A DNA stretch of 64,000 bases from Cognataquiflexum nitidum (GCF_022538055.1 NZ_JAKZAM010000001.1:62001-126000), one strand, 5' to 3'. Counted from the stretch's first letter, positions 54,279-63,331 are shown. Program-made: numbers and translations. The notes: generated by a model from the sequence alone, not told the origin.

Positions 54279-54609
54279 GTTTTATTTTTCAGTTGATGTA
54301 CGAGAGGCATATAATTGGATAGTTTTTGTTCCTTTATTAATAAAAACAAAGCTTAAAGGATATATAAAATATGTGTAGGCACCTTTTTTACCGGTATAGG
54401 ATTACTTAAAGAATGGTCTTGTCTGCAATAAATATTGGGATCGACCACCGTAATTTATTGATATTGAAAGGGGTGGTAAAAATGCGGCAAAGCCGCATTT
54501 TTACCACCCCCTCTGATCTCACGATATCCGTTTACCAAAGCCGAGGTGGAGAAAAATGATATTTGGCTATCGGTATAAATGCGGATAATTATAATCTAAA
54601 ATATAAATT
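54279..54609. other. Intergenic region containing a large hairpin
   Basis: About 330 nt between the small gene and the receiver gene (minus strand). No coding frame is supported. It contains the perfect hairpin at 54470-54510 and, between about 54520 and 54595, an imperfect second dyad around ATATCCG and CGGATAA. Confidence 0.5.
54470..54510. repeat. Perfect 19-bp inverted repeat with 3-nt loop
   Basis: GGGGTGGTAAAAATGCGGC (54470-54488) and its exact complement (54492-54510) are separated by AAA. The stem is fully complementary and GC-rich at both ends. It lies 100 nt beyond the stop codon of the receiver gene, without a T tract on that side, so it is not a standard terminator; possible roles are a transcript-stabilising hairpin or a dispersed palindromic element. 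Confidence 0.8.
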
Positions 54610-54999
54610 TCAATTCAAATTAAAGATTTCTATTATTTTATTGAAACTCACGGGTTTTCTGAGGTATTCCTTGACTATGGTATATTCAGAAGCCTTTGTT
54701 TCGTCTATTTTATCAATCGAACTTGTGATAATGTAAATTGATCCTTTCCAGTCTCCCGATACCTTTGAAAATTCGTCCAAAAAATCCCATGCATCCCAAA
54801 TAGGCATGTTGATATCAAGTAAAATATAACCGGGAAATTCCCCAAACTTTGTTTTCAATTCTAATATTCCCTCAAAGGCGGCCTTACCATTGTTGAATGT
54901 TAAAATCTCATCAAATAAAGATGTGAATTCTATCATCTTTTTTGTCAAGATCATATAGTTGGGGTCATCTTCTACAATACAAATCGTCTTGTTAATCAT
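54610..54999 (-). CDS. Single-domain response regulator (receiver)
   Basis: 129 residues, a bare receiver domain. Seen: the acidic pair in CIVEDDPNYM, the phospho-acceptor Asp in YILLDINMP (about residue 62), the switch Ser/Thr in IITSSID, and the conserved Lys in YLRKPVSF. No output domain. Its ATG overlaps the end of the histidine kinase gene by 8 nt, so the pair forms a kinase-receiver unit. Confidence 0.92.
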   Translation of the reverse strand: MINKTICIVEDDPNYMILTKKMIEFTSLFDEILTFNNGKAAFEGILELKTKFGEFPGYILLDINMPIWDAWDFLDEFSKVSGDWKGSIYIITSSIDKIDETKASEYTIVKEYLRKPVSFNKIIEIFNLN

Positions 55000-57900
55000 C
55001 TTTAAATTTTTTTAAACTTACTGTAAAAACACTTCCTTTTCCTTCTTCACTTTCAACTTCAATTTTTCCTCCCAATGCTTCAACCTGATTTTTTGTTATA
55101 AAGAGACCTATGCCTCTTGCATCAGGATGGTCATGGAAGGTTTTGTACATGCCAAATATTTTCCTTCTTTGCCGGTTGAGATCAATGCCTAATCCGTTGT
55201 CTATGACTTTAAGATGTACTAAATCATCCACAACTTCTATTTTTATTTCAACTTCACTGTTTTTTTCAGGATCACGATATTTTATTGCGTTTGTAAGTAA
55301 GTTGAGGGTAATACTTTCTAGATAACTCGCATTTCCCAAAACTGTTATCGGTTCATTTTGTTGATCATAATTTATCGTAACGCCTGATGTTTTGACAAGT
55401 CCGGAAACGTTTGACAATGACAGTTTTAAGATATCAGCCAAATCAATTTTTTCCATTTTGGTTTTATCGTTGGTTTGGATTTCGGCTACTTCAGACAGAT
55501 TCTGAATAGATTCCATCAAGTTGTCAATCACATTTTTGAAATTTTGAAAGAACAGGTTTTCTACAAAATCTTGACTCTGGACTTCCATGAAAGAAATCAT
55601 ACCGGAAAGGTTTGCCGCATGGGATCGTAAATTGTGGGATACTATATGGGCAAAATTTTTCAGTCTTTCGTTTTGATTTTGAGTGAGGTTTAGGAGAATC
55701 TGCTGTTCATTTTCAAGTTTCTTCTTTTCTGTAATGTCAAGATGTATTCCTATTGATCCAATAAATTCGCCGGCATCACTAAAATTTGGCCCACCGCTGA
55801 CTAACCAATATCTTTTTTCCGAAAACTTATTTGTGACTTCTATTTCATACACATCTGATTTTCCCGTTGCTCTTAGGAGGTTCCTTTTTAATATTATTTT
55901 CTTTGAATTTTGGTCGTTTCCAAAAAACAAATCGATTCCTTTTTTTCCAACCATTTCATTTAAATTGAAACCGGACATTTTACAGAAACTTTGATTTGCA
56001 TTTTGGATTATATCATTGGTATCAACCTCCAGAAACCCAAGATTCATATTGGCGATGATATTCCTGTATTTTTCTTCCTGAACCTGCAGTCGTTTTTGGA
56101 ATTTTTGACGCTGTCTTACATTGATCAGCATTTGCCCAAAAAGTGTCAATAATTTCACCTCCTCTTCTGCAAAAAACCGCTTTTTTTGTACGCTGTCAAA
56201 CCCCAAAAATCCGACTAATGTATCATCCTCGTACATTGGAATTGTAACCAGACTTTTTATTCCCTGCGGTTCTAGGATTGACCTCAGGTTAAGTTCCTCA
56301 TTTTCCGCAATGGGAAGTGTCAATACATCGGGAACAATCATCGGTAATTTTTTGGAATGCTGTTCTAACCAATCCGGAATGTATTCTAGAGGTACATTTT
56401 GAAGATTTTCTATTTCGGGCAAGATATCTTGTGCACACCATTCATAGGTATTGGAAGTAGTAAAATCCTTTAGGTTATAGTCAAAAATGTAGGCCCTGTC
56501 GGCTTCAACAAATTTGGCAAGTTTTTCAAGAGATGAATTGATTGTTATCTCGATGTATTTGACGTCTATATTGATATAGGTAGATGAAATATCAATCAAT
56601 ATATTTTGGAGTTCAACCTGTCTTTGGATTTTCTCATCCTTAATTTTTAATTCAGTAATGTCAGTCTCCAATGCCATATACCCCCTGATTTCACCGGAGT
56701 CCTCTCTCAATGGGACTATATTAAGCTGAAGCCAATATTCATTCCCATATTTTCCACGGTTCAAAACCTCTGCAGTGACGTCTTTTCCCATGAATACTTG
56801 TTCTTTTATATAAGAAGCTACCTTTTTGTCGGTTTTTTCAAACTGGAACATTTTAGGTGTATTTCCTTTCAACTCCTCCATGGAATATCCCGAAAGCTTC
56901 AAAAAGGCATCATTTACCCACTGGATTTTAAAATCAAGGTCAGTTATGACTACTGAGTTTGATGTTCTTTTAGCAACCAACGAGAGTTTTTCTACTTCAT
57001 TTTCAATATTTTTTCTTTCGGTGATATCCTGAATGGTTCCTTTTATAAAGCGAGTTTCAGAAGCTCCGTTTTTTACGGGACTACCAGTAATAGAAATCCA
57101 TTTTTCTGAGCTGTGGAAATTAAATGGTTGTATCTTAAAGTCTTTTGAAAAATTTTGGCCCGAGGCAATGGCTTTATCAAGCAGGTCCACCATTATCTGT
57201 TGGTTTTCTTTGCTCAAAAAATACTTCCAGGTAAAATTCTTTCTTGGAAAATTTTTAGGGATGTTGAAAATTCTGTCTACAATAGGGGAACAAGCCCATA
57301 TTCCCGTATCTAGATCAATTTCAAAATCACCCAAGTTGGAAAAATTCTGGGCTTCCAGTAACCTTTTTGTGGTTTTTTCTAAATCTTCAGTCCGGATTTG
57401 AATCTGATCTTCCAGCTGCTTGTTGAATTCCACATTTTGGGCCCTGGCTTTTTTAAGTTCTTCCTTCAGGTCTAATAAAGAAAAATTCAAATCAGAGATT
57501 TCTGATATGTTCGACACTAATTTTATTTCAGAGTCGTACTTCCCGGTTTTTAGTTCGTTCGAAACCCCCGTTAAATAAGATATAGGGGAGGATATTTGAT
57601 TCGCTAAAACAAAGAATATCCCTAGAGAAAGAATCAGAAGAATCCCTAAAAAAATGAATACTGGATAATTGATTTCAAAAATTTCCTTTTCAATGGAAGC
57701 ATTATTTACAGCCAGAATTACATAGCCCTCAAAATATTCAGTAGAAATTTTTTCCTTACGCAGCAAAAAAAGATCTTCATTTGGGTTTAATATAATTTCT
57801 TGGGGATATTGTAGCGGGTCACTTACAAATACTTTTTCAATCCCTTCTTCAGTTATTTCAGTAATTGCTGCAAACTCCAAACCTGAGGCCTTCAGATTCA

Positions 57901-58129
57901 CTAGACTCATGATTTCACTCAATCCGTTGAAATCATTGTTATTCAAGGCTACCCTGACTCCCAGCATAGTAGCCTTTGTCAGTTGATCTAACTCAAATTC
58001 GAAAGTTTTTCTTAATAGGATTTCTTGTCTATTTGGATATAAAATACTCAGACTGAACAGTAACAGAGATATTACCAAGGCAAATGGAAACCAGATTCTA
58101 AAAGTTAAACTTTGGAAAAAATTCTTCAT
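54992..58129 (-). CDS. Membrane sensor histidine kinase with HAMP, PAS and GAF domains
   Basis: 1045 residues. Order: membrane helix near the N-terminus, an extracytoplasmic sensor loop (about 35-145), second membrane helix (about 150-175, FIFLGILLILSLGIFFVL), HAMP and coiled coil (about 178-260), PAS (about 265-380), PAS (about 390-500), GAF (about 520-670, with EADRAYIFDY), PAS (about 690-810), HisKA with the phospho-accepting His in IVSHNLRSH (about residue 828), and a HATPase with the N box NLLTNAIKY, DNGLGID and GIGLFITK. A complete kinase. Its stop lies 2 nt before the PstS-like gene start and it overlaps the receiver gene by 8 nt. Confidence 0.93.
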   Translation of the reverse strand: MKNFFQSLTFRIWFPFALVISLLLFSLSILYPNRQEILLRKTFEFELDQLTKATMLGVRVALNNNDFNGLSEIMSLVNLKASGLEFAAITEITEEGIEKVFVSDPLQYPQEIILNPNEDLFLLRKEKISTEYFEGYVILAVNNASIEKEIFEINYPVFIFLGILLILSLGIFFVLANQISSPISYLTGVSNELKTGKYDSEIKLVSNISEISDLNFSLLDLKEELKKARAQNVEFNKQLEDQIQIRTEDLEKTTKRLLEAQNFSNLGDFEIDLDTGIWACSPIVDRIFNIPKNFPRKNFTWKYFLSKENQQIMVDLLDKAIASGQNFSKDFKIQPFNFHSSEKWISITGSPVKNGASETRFIKGTIQDITERKNIENEVEKLSLVAKRTSNSVVITDLDFKIQWVNDAFLKLSGYSMEELKGNTPKMFQFEKTDKKVASYIKEQVFMGKDVTAEVLNRGKYGNEYWLQLNIVPLREDSGEIRGYMALETDITELKIKDEKIQRQVELQNILIDISSTYINIDVKYIEITINSSLEKLAKFVEADRAYIFDYNLKDFTTSNTYEWCAQDILPEIENLQNVPLEYIPDWLEQHSKKLPMIVPDVLTLPIAENEELNLRSILEPQGIKSLVTIPMYEDDTLVGFLGFDSVQKKRFFAEEEVKLLTLFGQMLINVRQRQKFQKRLQVQEEKYRNIIANMNLGFLEVDTNDIIQNANQSFCKMSGFNLNEMVGKKGIDLFFGNDQNSKKIILKRNLLRATGKSDVYEIEVTNKFSEKRYWLVSGGPNFSDAGEFIGSIGIHLDITEKKKLENEQQILLNLTQNQNERLKNFAHIVSHNLRSHAANLSGMISFMEVQSQDFVENLFFQNFKNVIDNLMESIQNLSEVAEIQTNDKTKMEKIDLADILKLSLSNVSGLVKTSGVTINYDQQNEPITVLGNASYLESITLNLLTNAIKYRDPEKNSEVEIKIEVVDDLVHLKVIDNGLGIDLNRQRRKIFGMYKTFHDHPDARGIGLFITKNQVEALGGKIEVESEEGKGSVFTVSLKKFKDD

Positions 58130-58131
58130 AA

Positions 58132-58566
58132 CTATTGGGTTATGGTTAATCTGTATTTTTCAGGGAATTTGGGATGGCCTTTTCCTACTACTCCAATTGA
58201 ACCGGGATTTTTGGAGACAAAATCAAAAATCTCCTCCTCAGTCTGCAAAAATACAGGAGGATTGGCCCTTCCTTGGAATACAAGAGCAAGCCAAAATTTC
58301 TGCATGGAAGAAATCGATCCTCCGTAAAGCTCCAAAGCAACTTTTTCGGCAAATAAAGATTTGTTGGAAGGAAGTACAATGGTAACTCTTTGGTCATTAG
58401 GCCATAAGCTTCTTCCATTTCTAAAGATCGAAATAGTTTCCTTGGAAGATAGGCTGCTTATGTTTGAGACATTAATCAAAAAATCCAAGTCCCCAAGCTT
58501 TTGGCTTTGGCTTGTTAATTCCATTGGAATGAGCAAAATGAAAAGGATGAGTATTTTTAACTTCAT
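58132..58566 (-). CDS. Small exported PstS-like substrate-binding domain protein
   Basis: 144 residues with a signal peptide (MKLKILILFILLIPMELTS). The mature part matches a short phosphate-binding-protein-like fold (PBP2 superfamily): ISSLSSKETISIFRNGRSLWPNDQRVTIVLPSNKS, then YGGSISSMQKFWLALVFQGRANPP and VSKNPGSIGVVG. Full PstS proteins have about 270 or more residues, so this is a single-lobe-like version. It is not followed by transporter genes; instead it lies 3 nt before the sensor kinase, which suggests a ligand-presenting role for the kinase. This role is inference. Confidence 0.75.
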   Translation of the reverse strand: MKLKILILFILLIPMELTSQSQKLGDLDFLINVSNISSLSSKETISIFRNGRSLWPNDQRVTIVLPSNKSLFAEKVALELYGGSISSMQKFWLALVFQGRANPPVFLQTEEEIFDFVSKNPGSIGVVGKGHPKFPEKYRLTITQ

Positions 58567-58578
58567 AATCCCAATAGG

Positions 58579-59673
58579 TTAAAATCCATAAGCGACCTGA
58601 ACCCGTAAACTTGGCCCATTATATTTGGAATTATGACTGTGGCCGGCATGCCTTAGCTCCCAATTGGTTTCCATCTGAATTTTTATGTTAAGGAGATAAT
58701 TGAAAGAATACTTGTATCCCAATGCCACCTTTAATGTCTCTAGAGAATATACATGGATATCATTATCTGCTATATTTATATAATCCACCAAAGCATATGG
58801 GGTACTTTTTTCCGAAAGGTTTAATCCGGTATAGATAAACTGGGAATAATTTCTTGCTGTACCTGTGCTATCCGTTTTACTGACATTGTACACAGTTTCA
58901 CTCAGCAATTCAAATTTATCTCCAAATTGGGCGTAAGAAAAACTAAGGTTTCTCAATTTGACCGGTCCTTTGTATATGTCATCGAGTGGGATATTTGGCA
59001 TTACACTGTGTCCAGAATGTACTCCTGCCATATTATTTTTAAGATTGTCCCAATAATACGACATGCCAATCCTTACTCCTTCTTTGGGTTTGATATGAAG
59101 GGAACCGGTCAGCGAGGGGATGAGAGATTTATTAAGCACATCTGTTGAATTGATGCTATTCCCAACTACCACATCGTAACCAAAATTGAGTTTGCCCAGA
59201 TTCTGACCCTGAAACTGTAGTCCTAAGGTATGAAGCGGAACCAAGTAATTAAAGGCTATTGGACGGTCTATTACCGGGAAAAACACCCTTCCGTGATGGT
59301 ATACATCATTCCAATAATTGACAGGAGTATGTATTTTTCCTACGATGATTGAATGGTTGTTGATATAATTGAACTTGACCAAAGAGCGCTCAATACTAGG
59401 CAGGTAGTTGGTGGGAGAGTTTTTGTTAAATCTAATCACGTACTCACCCAAAAAACTTATTTTGTCAGTGATAGTGGAAGTAATGAAAAAGTCATGCTCA
59501 CCCATCACAAAAGATGCTGTATTTCCATTTTCATCTTTGTCCAAATGAAATTCGATATGTCCAAAGCCATTGAATTGCGTTTGACGGTTTTGGGCATATG
59601 TTGAGATACTCAAAATCAGTGCACAAAATATTATGGGTATAATTTTATAAAATAAAGTTTCAAAACAGTTCAT
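58579..59673 (-). CDS. Porin-like outer-membrane beta-barrel protein
   Basis: 364 residues with a signal peptide (cut near STYAQ). The body has the alternating pattern of a 16-strand-type barrel: FNGFGHIEFHLDKDENG, FISSTITDKISFLGEYVIRFN-like strands, YWNDVYHHGRVFFPVIDRPIAFNYLVPLHTLGLQFQGQ, and a C-terminal strand LRVQVAYGF ending in Phe, the standard outer-membrane signal. It resembles porins of the DcaP/OprO or related kind, but the match is by pattern only. First gene of a four-gene minus-strand unit with the PstS-like, kinase and receiver genes (gap to the next gene 12 nt). Confidence 0.75.
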   Translation of the reverse strand: MNCFETLFYKIIPIIFCALILSISTYAQNRQTQFNGFGHIEFHLDKDENGNTASFVMGEHDFFITSTITDKISFLGEYVIRFNKNSPTNYLPSIERSLVKFNYINNHSIIVGKIHTPVNYWNDVYHHGRVFFPVIDRPIAFNYLVPLHTLGLQFQGQNLGKLNFGYDVVVGNSINSTDVLNKSLIPSLTGSLHIKPKEGVRIGMSYYWDNLKNNMAGVHSGHSVMPNIPLDDIYKGPVKLRNLSFSYAQFGDKFELLSETVYNVSKTDSTGTARNYSQFIYTGLNLSEKSTPYALVDYINIADNDIHVYSLETLKVALGYKYSFNYLLNIKIQMETNWELRHAGHSHNSKYNGPSLRVQVAYGF

Positions 59674-59945
59674 TTTGAATAAATTTTATATAAAACATTA
59701 TTTATCATATATTAATATAATTATTTAGCAAACGCAATCTAATTTTTTATCCTTAAATAAATTTAACTTTTGCAGAATAAAAAATTGAAAAAATTAAAAA
59801 TTACACTTTATTATTTTTTACATACACTTTATTTACAATAATTTTTTATTTTTATTCTGAGACCATAAGTTGAATTCATAAATCGTATAATTGGATTTTA
59901 TTTATTCAAAAAAAAGGGCAGCTACAGTTTTGATTTTACCTTATC

Positions 59946-62447
59946 ATGATTTTGCCGCTTAGTAATGTATCAGTCAATATGAAACCCCTTCAGTTTGAAA
60001 ACCATTTTCTTGATAAGGTTCCCCTGTGTATCTTGAGAGTAAATAAAAATTATGAAATAATCATTTCAAATGAGGCTTCCTATGGGGTTTTGGGTTACCG
60101 TATAGATGAGGTCATTGGGAAATCATTTTTCACTCTCATTCCTGAGCGCGACAGACCCAAAATTGAGTCTTTTTATTTGAACCTTCCCTTTTCAAATTTT
60201 TCGTATTCCGAATCGCATTACAGTTCGGATTTGTATTCGATTATCTACCATGATATTTATACTGATGAAGAGGGAATTACTGTGTTTCTTAAAAAAGAAT
60301 CCATAAAAACCAATTTTGAAACACGGTACAGGGTTTTAGTAGAAAACCTTCCCGGGGCAGTTTATTCATATAACATTGACAAAGAACTGACGGTAATTCA
60401 TATGAGTCCAAAAGTATTTGACCTAACGGGCTACAGGGATATCGACTTCATTCAAAACAAGATTAAAATTAATGGAATAATACATCCTGACGATCAAAAA
60501 AATGTACAGGAAAGTCTGCTCCAATCCATCAAAAATGGAGGGCCATTTGAACTGGAATACAGAATCTATCGCAAATCAGGCGAAGTTCGCTGGATAAAAG
60601 ACAAGGGTGAAATTGTATATTACAAAGAGGGTCTACCAAGTCATTTGATGGGTTTTTGGATAGACATCACCGAAAGGAAAAGGGCAGAAAACCAATCCCA
60701 TAAAGACAGGAAGTTATTGGAAGCCATCATTGAAAACAGCCATTCTGTAATTTTTGTCAAAGACATCGATTTAAATTACATCATGGTCAACAGGAGGTGG
60801 GAACAGATCACGGGTCACAATCGTGAAAATGTAATTGGGAAAAAGCTTGAGGAAATTGCAGGATTAGAAATTGCCAAAAATTATTACGAGGATGATAAGA
60901 GGGTGTTGCATGAGGGAAAGGTAACATATAAAGAGGAGGTTATTCCCAAAGAACATTCGATTGGTGGTTCTGTTTTTGATCAGTACTTTTTATCGTTAAA
61001 GTTTCCATACAAAGATGAAAACGGAAAAATCAACGGGATTTGTGGGATTTCTACCGAGATAACAGCAATAAGAGAAGCTGCTAAAATGATTGAAGAAAGG
61101 GAAGCCAATCTTAAAGGTATTTTGGAAAGTGTAAATGAGAGTATTTGGTCAGTTGATAAAAAGCTCAACGTAATCTTTACCAACAAGACATATTTTGAAG
61201 AATTTTTCTTTTTCAATGGTGTAGAGCTGACCAAAGGGATGAACATTATTGCCGCGATACCTGAAAAAAAAGAAAAGAAAAAATGGCAGGAGAGGTATAA
61301 GACTGTGCTTAAAAACGGGCAATCACTCCATTTTACCGATATGCTGAAAATAAATAGTGTAAAATATTTTTTTGAAATAGTCATCTATCCGATAAAAGTT
61401 GAAAATAGAATAGAAGGCGTGTCTGTTTTTAGTAAGAATGTAACTGAAAAGGCAGATTTAGATGTGACGTCTAAACTTTACCAAAGTCTTTTTGATAATT
61501 CTACCAATGAGATTTTCCTGATTTCGACTGATAAATTCCTTATCAAACAGGCCAATATCGCAGGTATTAGAAATTCAAGGTACTCAGCAAGGGAAATTCA
61601 AAATATCTCTTTCTTCGACTTGATTTCTAGGGCTAACCATGAATACATTTTGGATGGTATTGGATCTGTAATTTCCGGGGTAGTCCCTTCTATTTTTTTA
61701 GAAGCTTCTCATTTAAGAAAAGATGGGAGCTCCTATGATTCGGAAGTTTTGTTCCAATTGTTCACCTACAATGGAGAAGAATTTTTATCCGCATTTGTCA
61801 CCGATATCACAGACCGAAAGGCAAGTCAAAAGGCGCTGACAGAAAGCGAATTGAGGTTTTCGCAGATATTCAGAGAAAATGTAACCCCGATGTTAATCAT
61901 CAACCCGAACAATGGTCAAATCGAAGATTGCAATCCTGCAGCATCCGATTATTACGGATTTGGGATGGACGACCTCAAAAGCATGAATATATTGGATTTG
62001 AACCAGACTTTTCACACTAGTCCTGAACAGATGCCGATCGTAGCCCAACAGGTGATGAATGAAGGTAAAGGCAAATTTAAATTTGTGCATAAGCTTAAAT
62101 CAGGAGAAATGAGGGATGTGGACGTCTTTTGCAGTAAAATATCAATAGGCAATGAAGATTTGGTTCATGAGATCATTCAGGATGTGACAGAAAGAAATAA
62201 ATATCATAAGGCTTTGGAACAGCAAAATGAGTCTTTGAAAGAGATAGCTTGGATACAGTCACATATTGTGAGGGCACCTTTGGCCAAAATCATGGGATTG
62301 GTACAGATTTTACAAGAAGAAAAAGAGGAGGAGGATTTTTCCCCTGACTTTGTACTCGATGCAATCTTAGACGCTTCTAATGAATTGGATAGAGTAGTTA
62401 GGGAAATAAGCGAAAAATCAAATAAAGCCAGACATCTTTTTAACTAA
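59946..62447 (+). CDS. Multi-PAS protein with phospho-acceptor helix but no ATPase domain
   Basis: 833 residues with no membrane segment. Six PAS-like domains follow one another (about residues 15-110, 130-245, 255-375, 385-500, 505-635, 640-755); most end in the PAC-type signature (for example GFWIDITERK, FVTDITDRK, EIIQDVTERN). After these comes WIQSHIVRAPLAKIMGLVQ with an H-box histidine at about residue 773, then only 60 residues, ending SNKARHLFN. There is no HATPase domain: the N, G1 and G2 boxes are missing and the frame ends with a normal stop. A receiver gene follows after 12 nt. It could be a dimerising phosphotransfer partner that borrows another kinase's catalytic domain; that role is inference. 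Confidence 0.85.
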   Translation: MILPLSNVSVNMKPLQFENHFLDKVPLCILRVNKNYEIIISNEASYGVLGYRIDEVIGKSFFTLIPERDRPKIESFYLNLPFSNFSYSESHYSSDLYSIIYHDIYTDEEGITVFLKKESIKTNFETRYRVLVENLPGAVYSYNIDKELTVIHMSPKVFDLTGYRDIDFIQNKIKINGIIHPDDQKNVQESLLQSIKNGGPFELEYRIYRKSGEVRWIKDKGEIVYYKEGLPSHLMGFWIDITERKRAENQSHKDRKLLEAIIENSHSVIFVKDIDLNYIMVNRRWEQITGHNRENVIGKKLEEIAGLEIAKNYYEDDKRVLHEGKVTYKEEVIPKEHSIGGSVFDQYFLSLKFPYKDENGKINGICGISTEITAIREAAKMIEEREANLKGILESVNESIWSVDKKLNVIFTNKTYFEEFFFFNGVELTKGMNIIAAIPEKKEKKKWQERYKTVLKNGQSLHFTDMLKINSVKYFFEIVIYPIKVENRIEGVSVFSKNVTEKADLDVTSKLYQSLFDNSTNEIFLISTDKFLIKQANIAGIRNSRYSAREIQNISFFDLISRANHEYILDGIGSVISGVVPSIFLEASHLRKDGSSYDSEVLFQLFTYNGEEFLSAFVTDITDRKASQKALTESELRFSQIFRENVTPMLIINPNNGQIEDCNPAASDYYGFGMDDLKSMNILDLNQTFHTSPEQMPIVAQQVMNEGKGKFKFVHKLKSGEMRDVDVFCSKISIGNEDLVHEIIQDVTERNKYHKALEQQNESLKEIAWIQSHIVRAPLAKIMGLVQILQEEKEEEDFSPDFVLDAILDASNELDRVVREISEKSNKARHLFN

Positions 62448-62459
62448 TAAGAGAGAAAT

Positions 62460-62843
62460 ATGGAAATCATAATAGTGGATGATGAAGCAGTATTTTTGAT
62501 GATACATGAAAATATTTTAAAACGTCATGGGGTCATATTCCCAATAAGGTCATTTTTGTGGGGGACAGAGTTAATTTCATTTTTAAAAAACAATAATTCT
62601 GAGGACAAAAAGTTTTTAATACTCTTAGATATCTATATGGATAATATGGATGCCTGGGAGATTTTGGCCTATCTGGATGCTAGGGATTTCAAATGTAAAT
62701 TCAAAGTAGTCATTGTAACCTCTTCCGTTGAGATTGAGGAAAGGGAGAAAAGTAAGAAATTTCATTTTGTCGTGGACTTCATCAACAAGCCACTAAATAG
62801 AGATTTGGTTGAACAAATCATGGAAAGGGCACATTTTGAATAG
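62460..62843 (+). CDS. Single-domain response regulator (receiver)
   Basis: 127 residues, a lone receiver domain. Seen: acidic residues in IIIVDDEAVF, the phospho-acceptor Asp in ILLDIYMDNMDAWE (about residue 59), the switch residue in VIVTSSVEIEE, and the Lys in FINKPLN. No output domain. It is 12 nt after the multi-PAS gene and about 30% like the receiver at 54610, including the shared MDAWE/IWDAWD motif after the Asp. Confidence 0.92.
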   Translation: MEIIIVDDEAVFLMIHENILKRHGVIFPIRSFLWGTELISFLKNNNSEDKKFLILLDIYMDNMDAWEILAYLDARDFKCKFKVVIVTSSVEIEEREKSKKFHFVVDFINKPLNRDLVEQIMERAHFE

Positions 62844-63331
62844 AAAATATCAAAATATCCAGGATAGAAATTGCCCGGAAAAACATTTGACCTTTGGTGA
62901 GATATGGATTATTGCCGGGACTATGTGGTAAAATATTTACCGAGCAGGATAAGAAGGTTTTGCAAAGGTCTCAAAGGATGTTGAACTTCCTACCCGGGTA
63001 ATTTTTGGTATTGGCGCCAAGCATGAATACTAACTGCACTTTTCTATCATAGTCAATCGGATAACCTTTGGTTGGGATATTTGATTGAACAGTCCAATTT
63101 ACTTCCGATGGCTTATGGATAGGTAGTTTGAATAGAAGGGGGGAATTATCTGCTGACAGCTATCCGCATCCACCATGTACTAATATCCAACGTTTGGCTA
63201 CGCCCCTCCGTGCACTCCCGGGTTTAGGATAATTATGAACTTTCCAAGGCGTAACTTTAATTCCCCTATTGTGGTCGTGGCTATAGTTCGAAAATTCTGA
63301 AAAATACTGATATCAGCAAACCTGTAAAATT
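62844..63331. other. Non-coding region with a gene relic and an inverted repeat
   Basis: About 490 nt between the second receiver gene and the tmRNA terminator. It contains a 62-codon minus-strand relic (62971-63159), described separately, and TACGCC (63195 region) matched by GGCGTA near 63250 as a long-range inverted repeat. I see no intact gene. Confidence 0.5.
62971..63159 (-). pseudogene. Probable remnant of the 3' end of a protein gene
   Basis: On the minus strand a frame of 62 codons reads LSADNSPLLFKLPIHKPSEV, then WTVQSNIPTKGYPIDYDRKVQ, then LVFMLGANTKNYPGRKFNIL and a stop at 62971-62973. The composition is protein-like (balanced, hydrophobic-polar alternation, no low complexity), but the frame has no start codon and is closed upstream by an in-frame TAG at 63160-63162. 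The fragment FKLP followed by a tryptophan strand could belong to the C-terminal sheet of a glycoside hydrolase or similar, which I cannot establish. It looks like the surviving tail of a gene deleted or interrupted at this site. Confidence 0.5.

Noticed and set aside
63195..63255. Integron attC-like site
   Set aside because: A GCCAAAC/GTTGGAT pair and TACGCC/GGCGTA arms recall attC elements, but the core sites are adjacent instead of terminal, and there is no integrase or cassette array.
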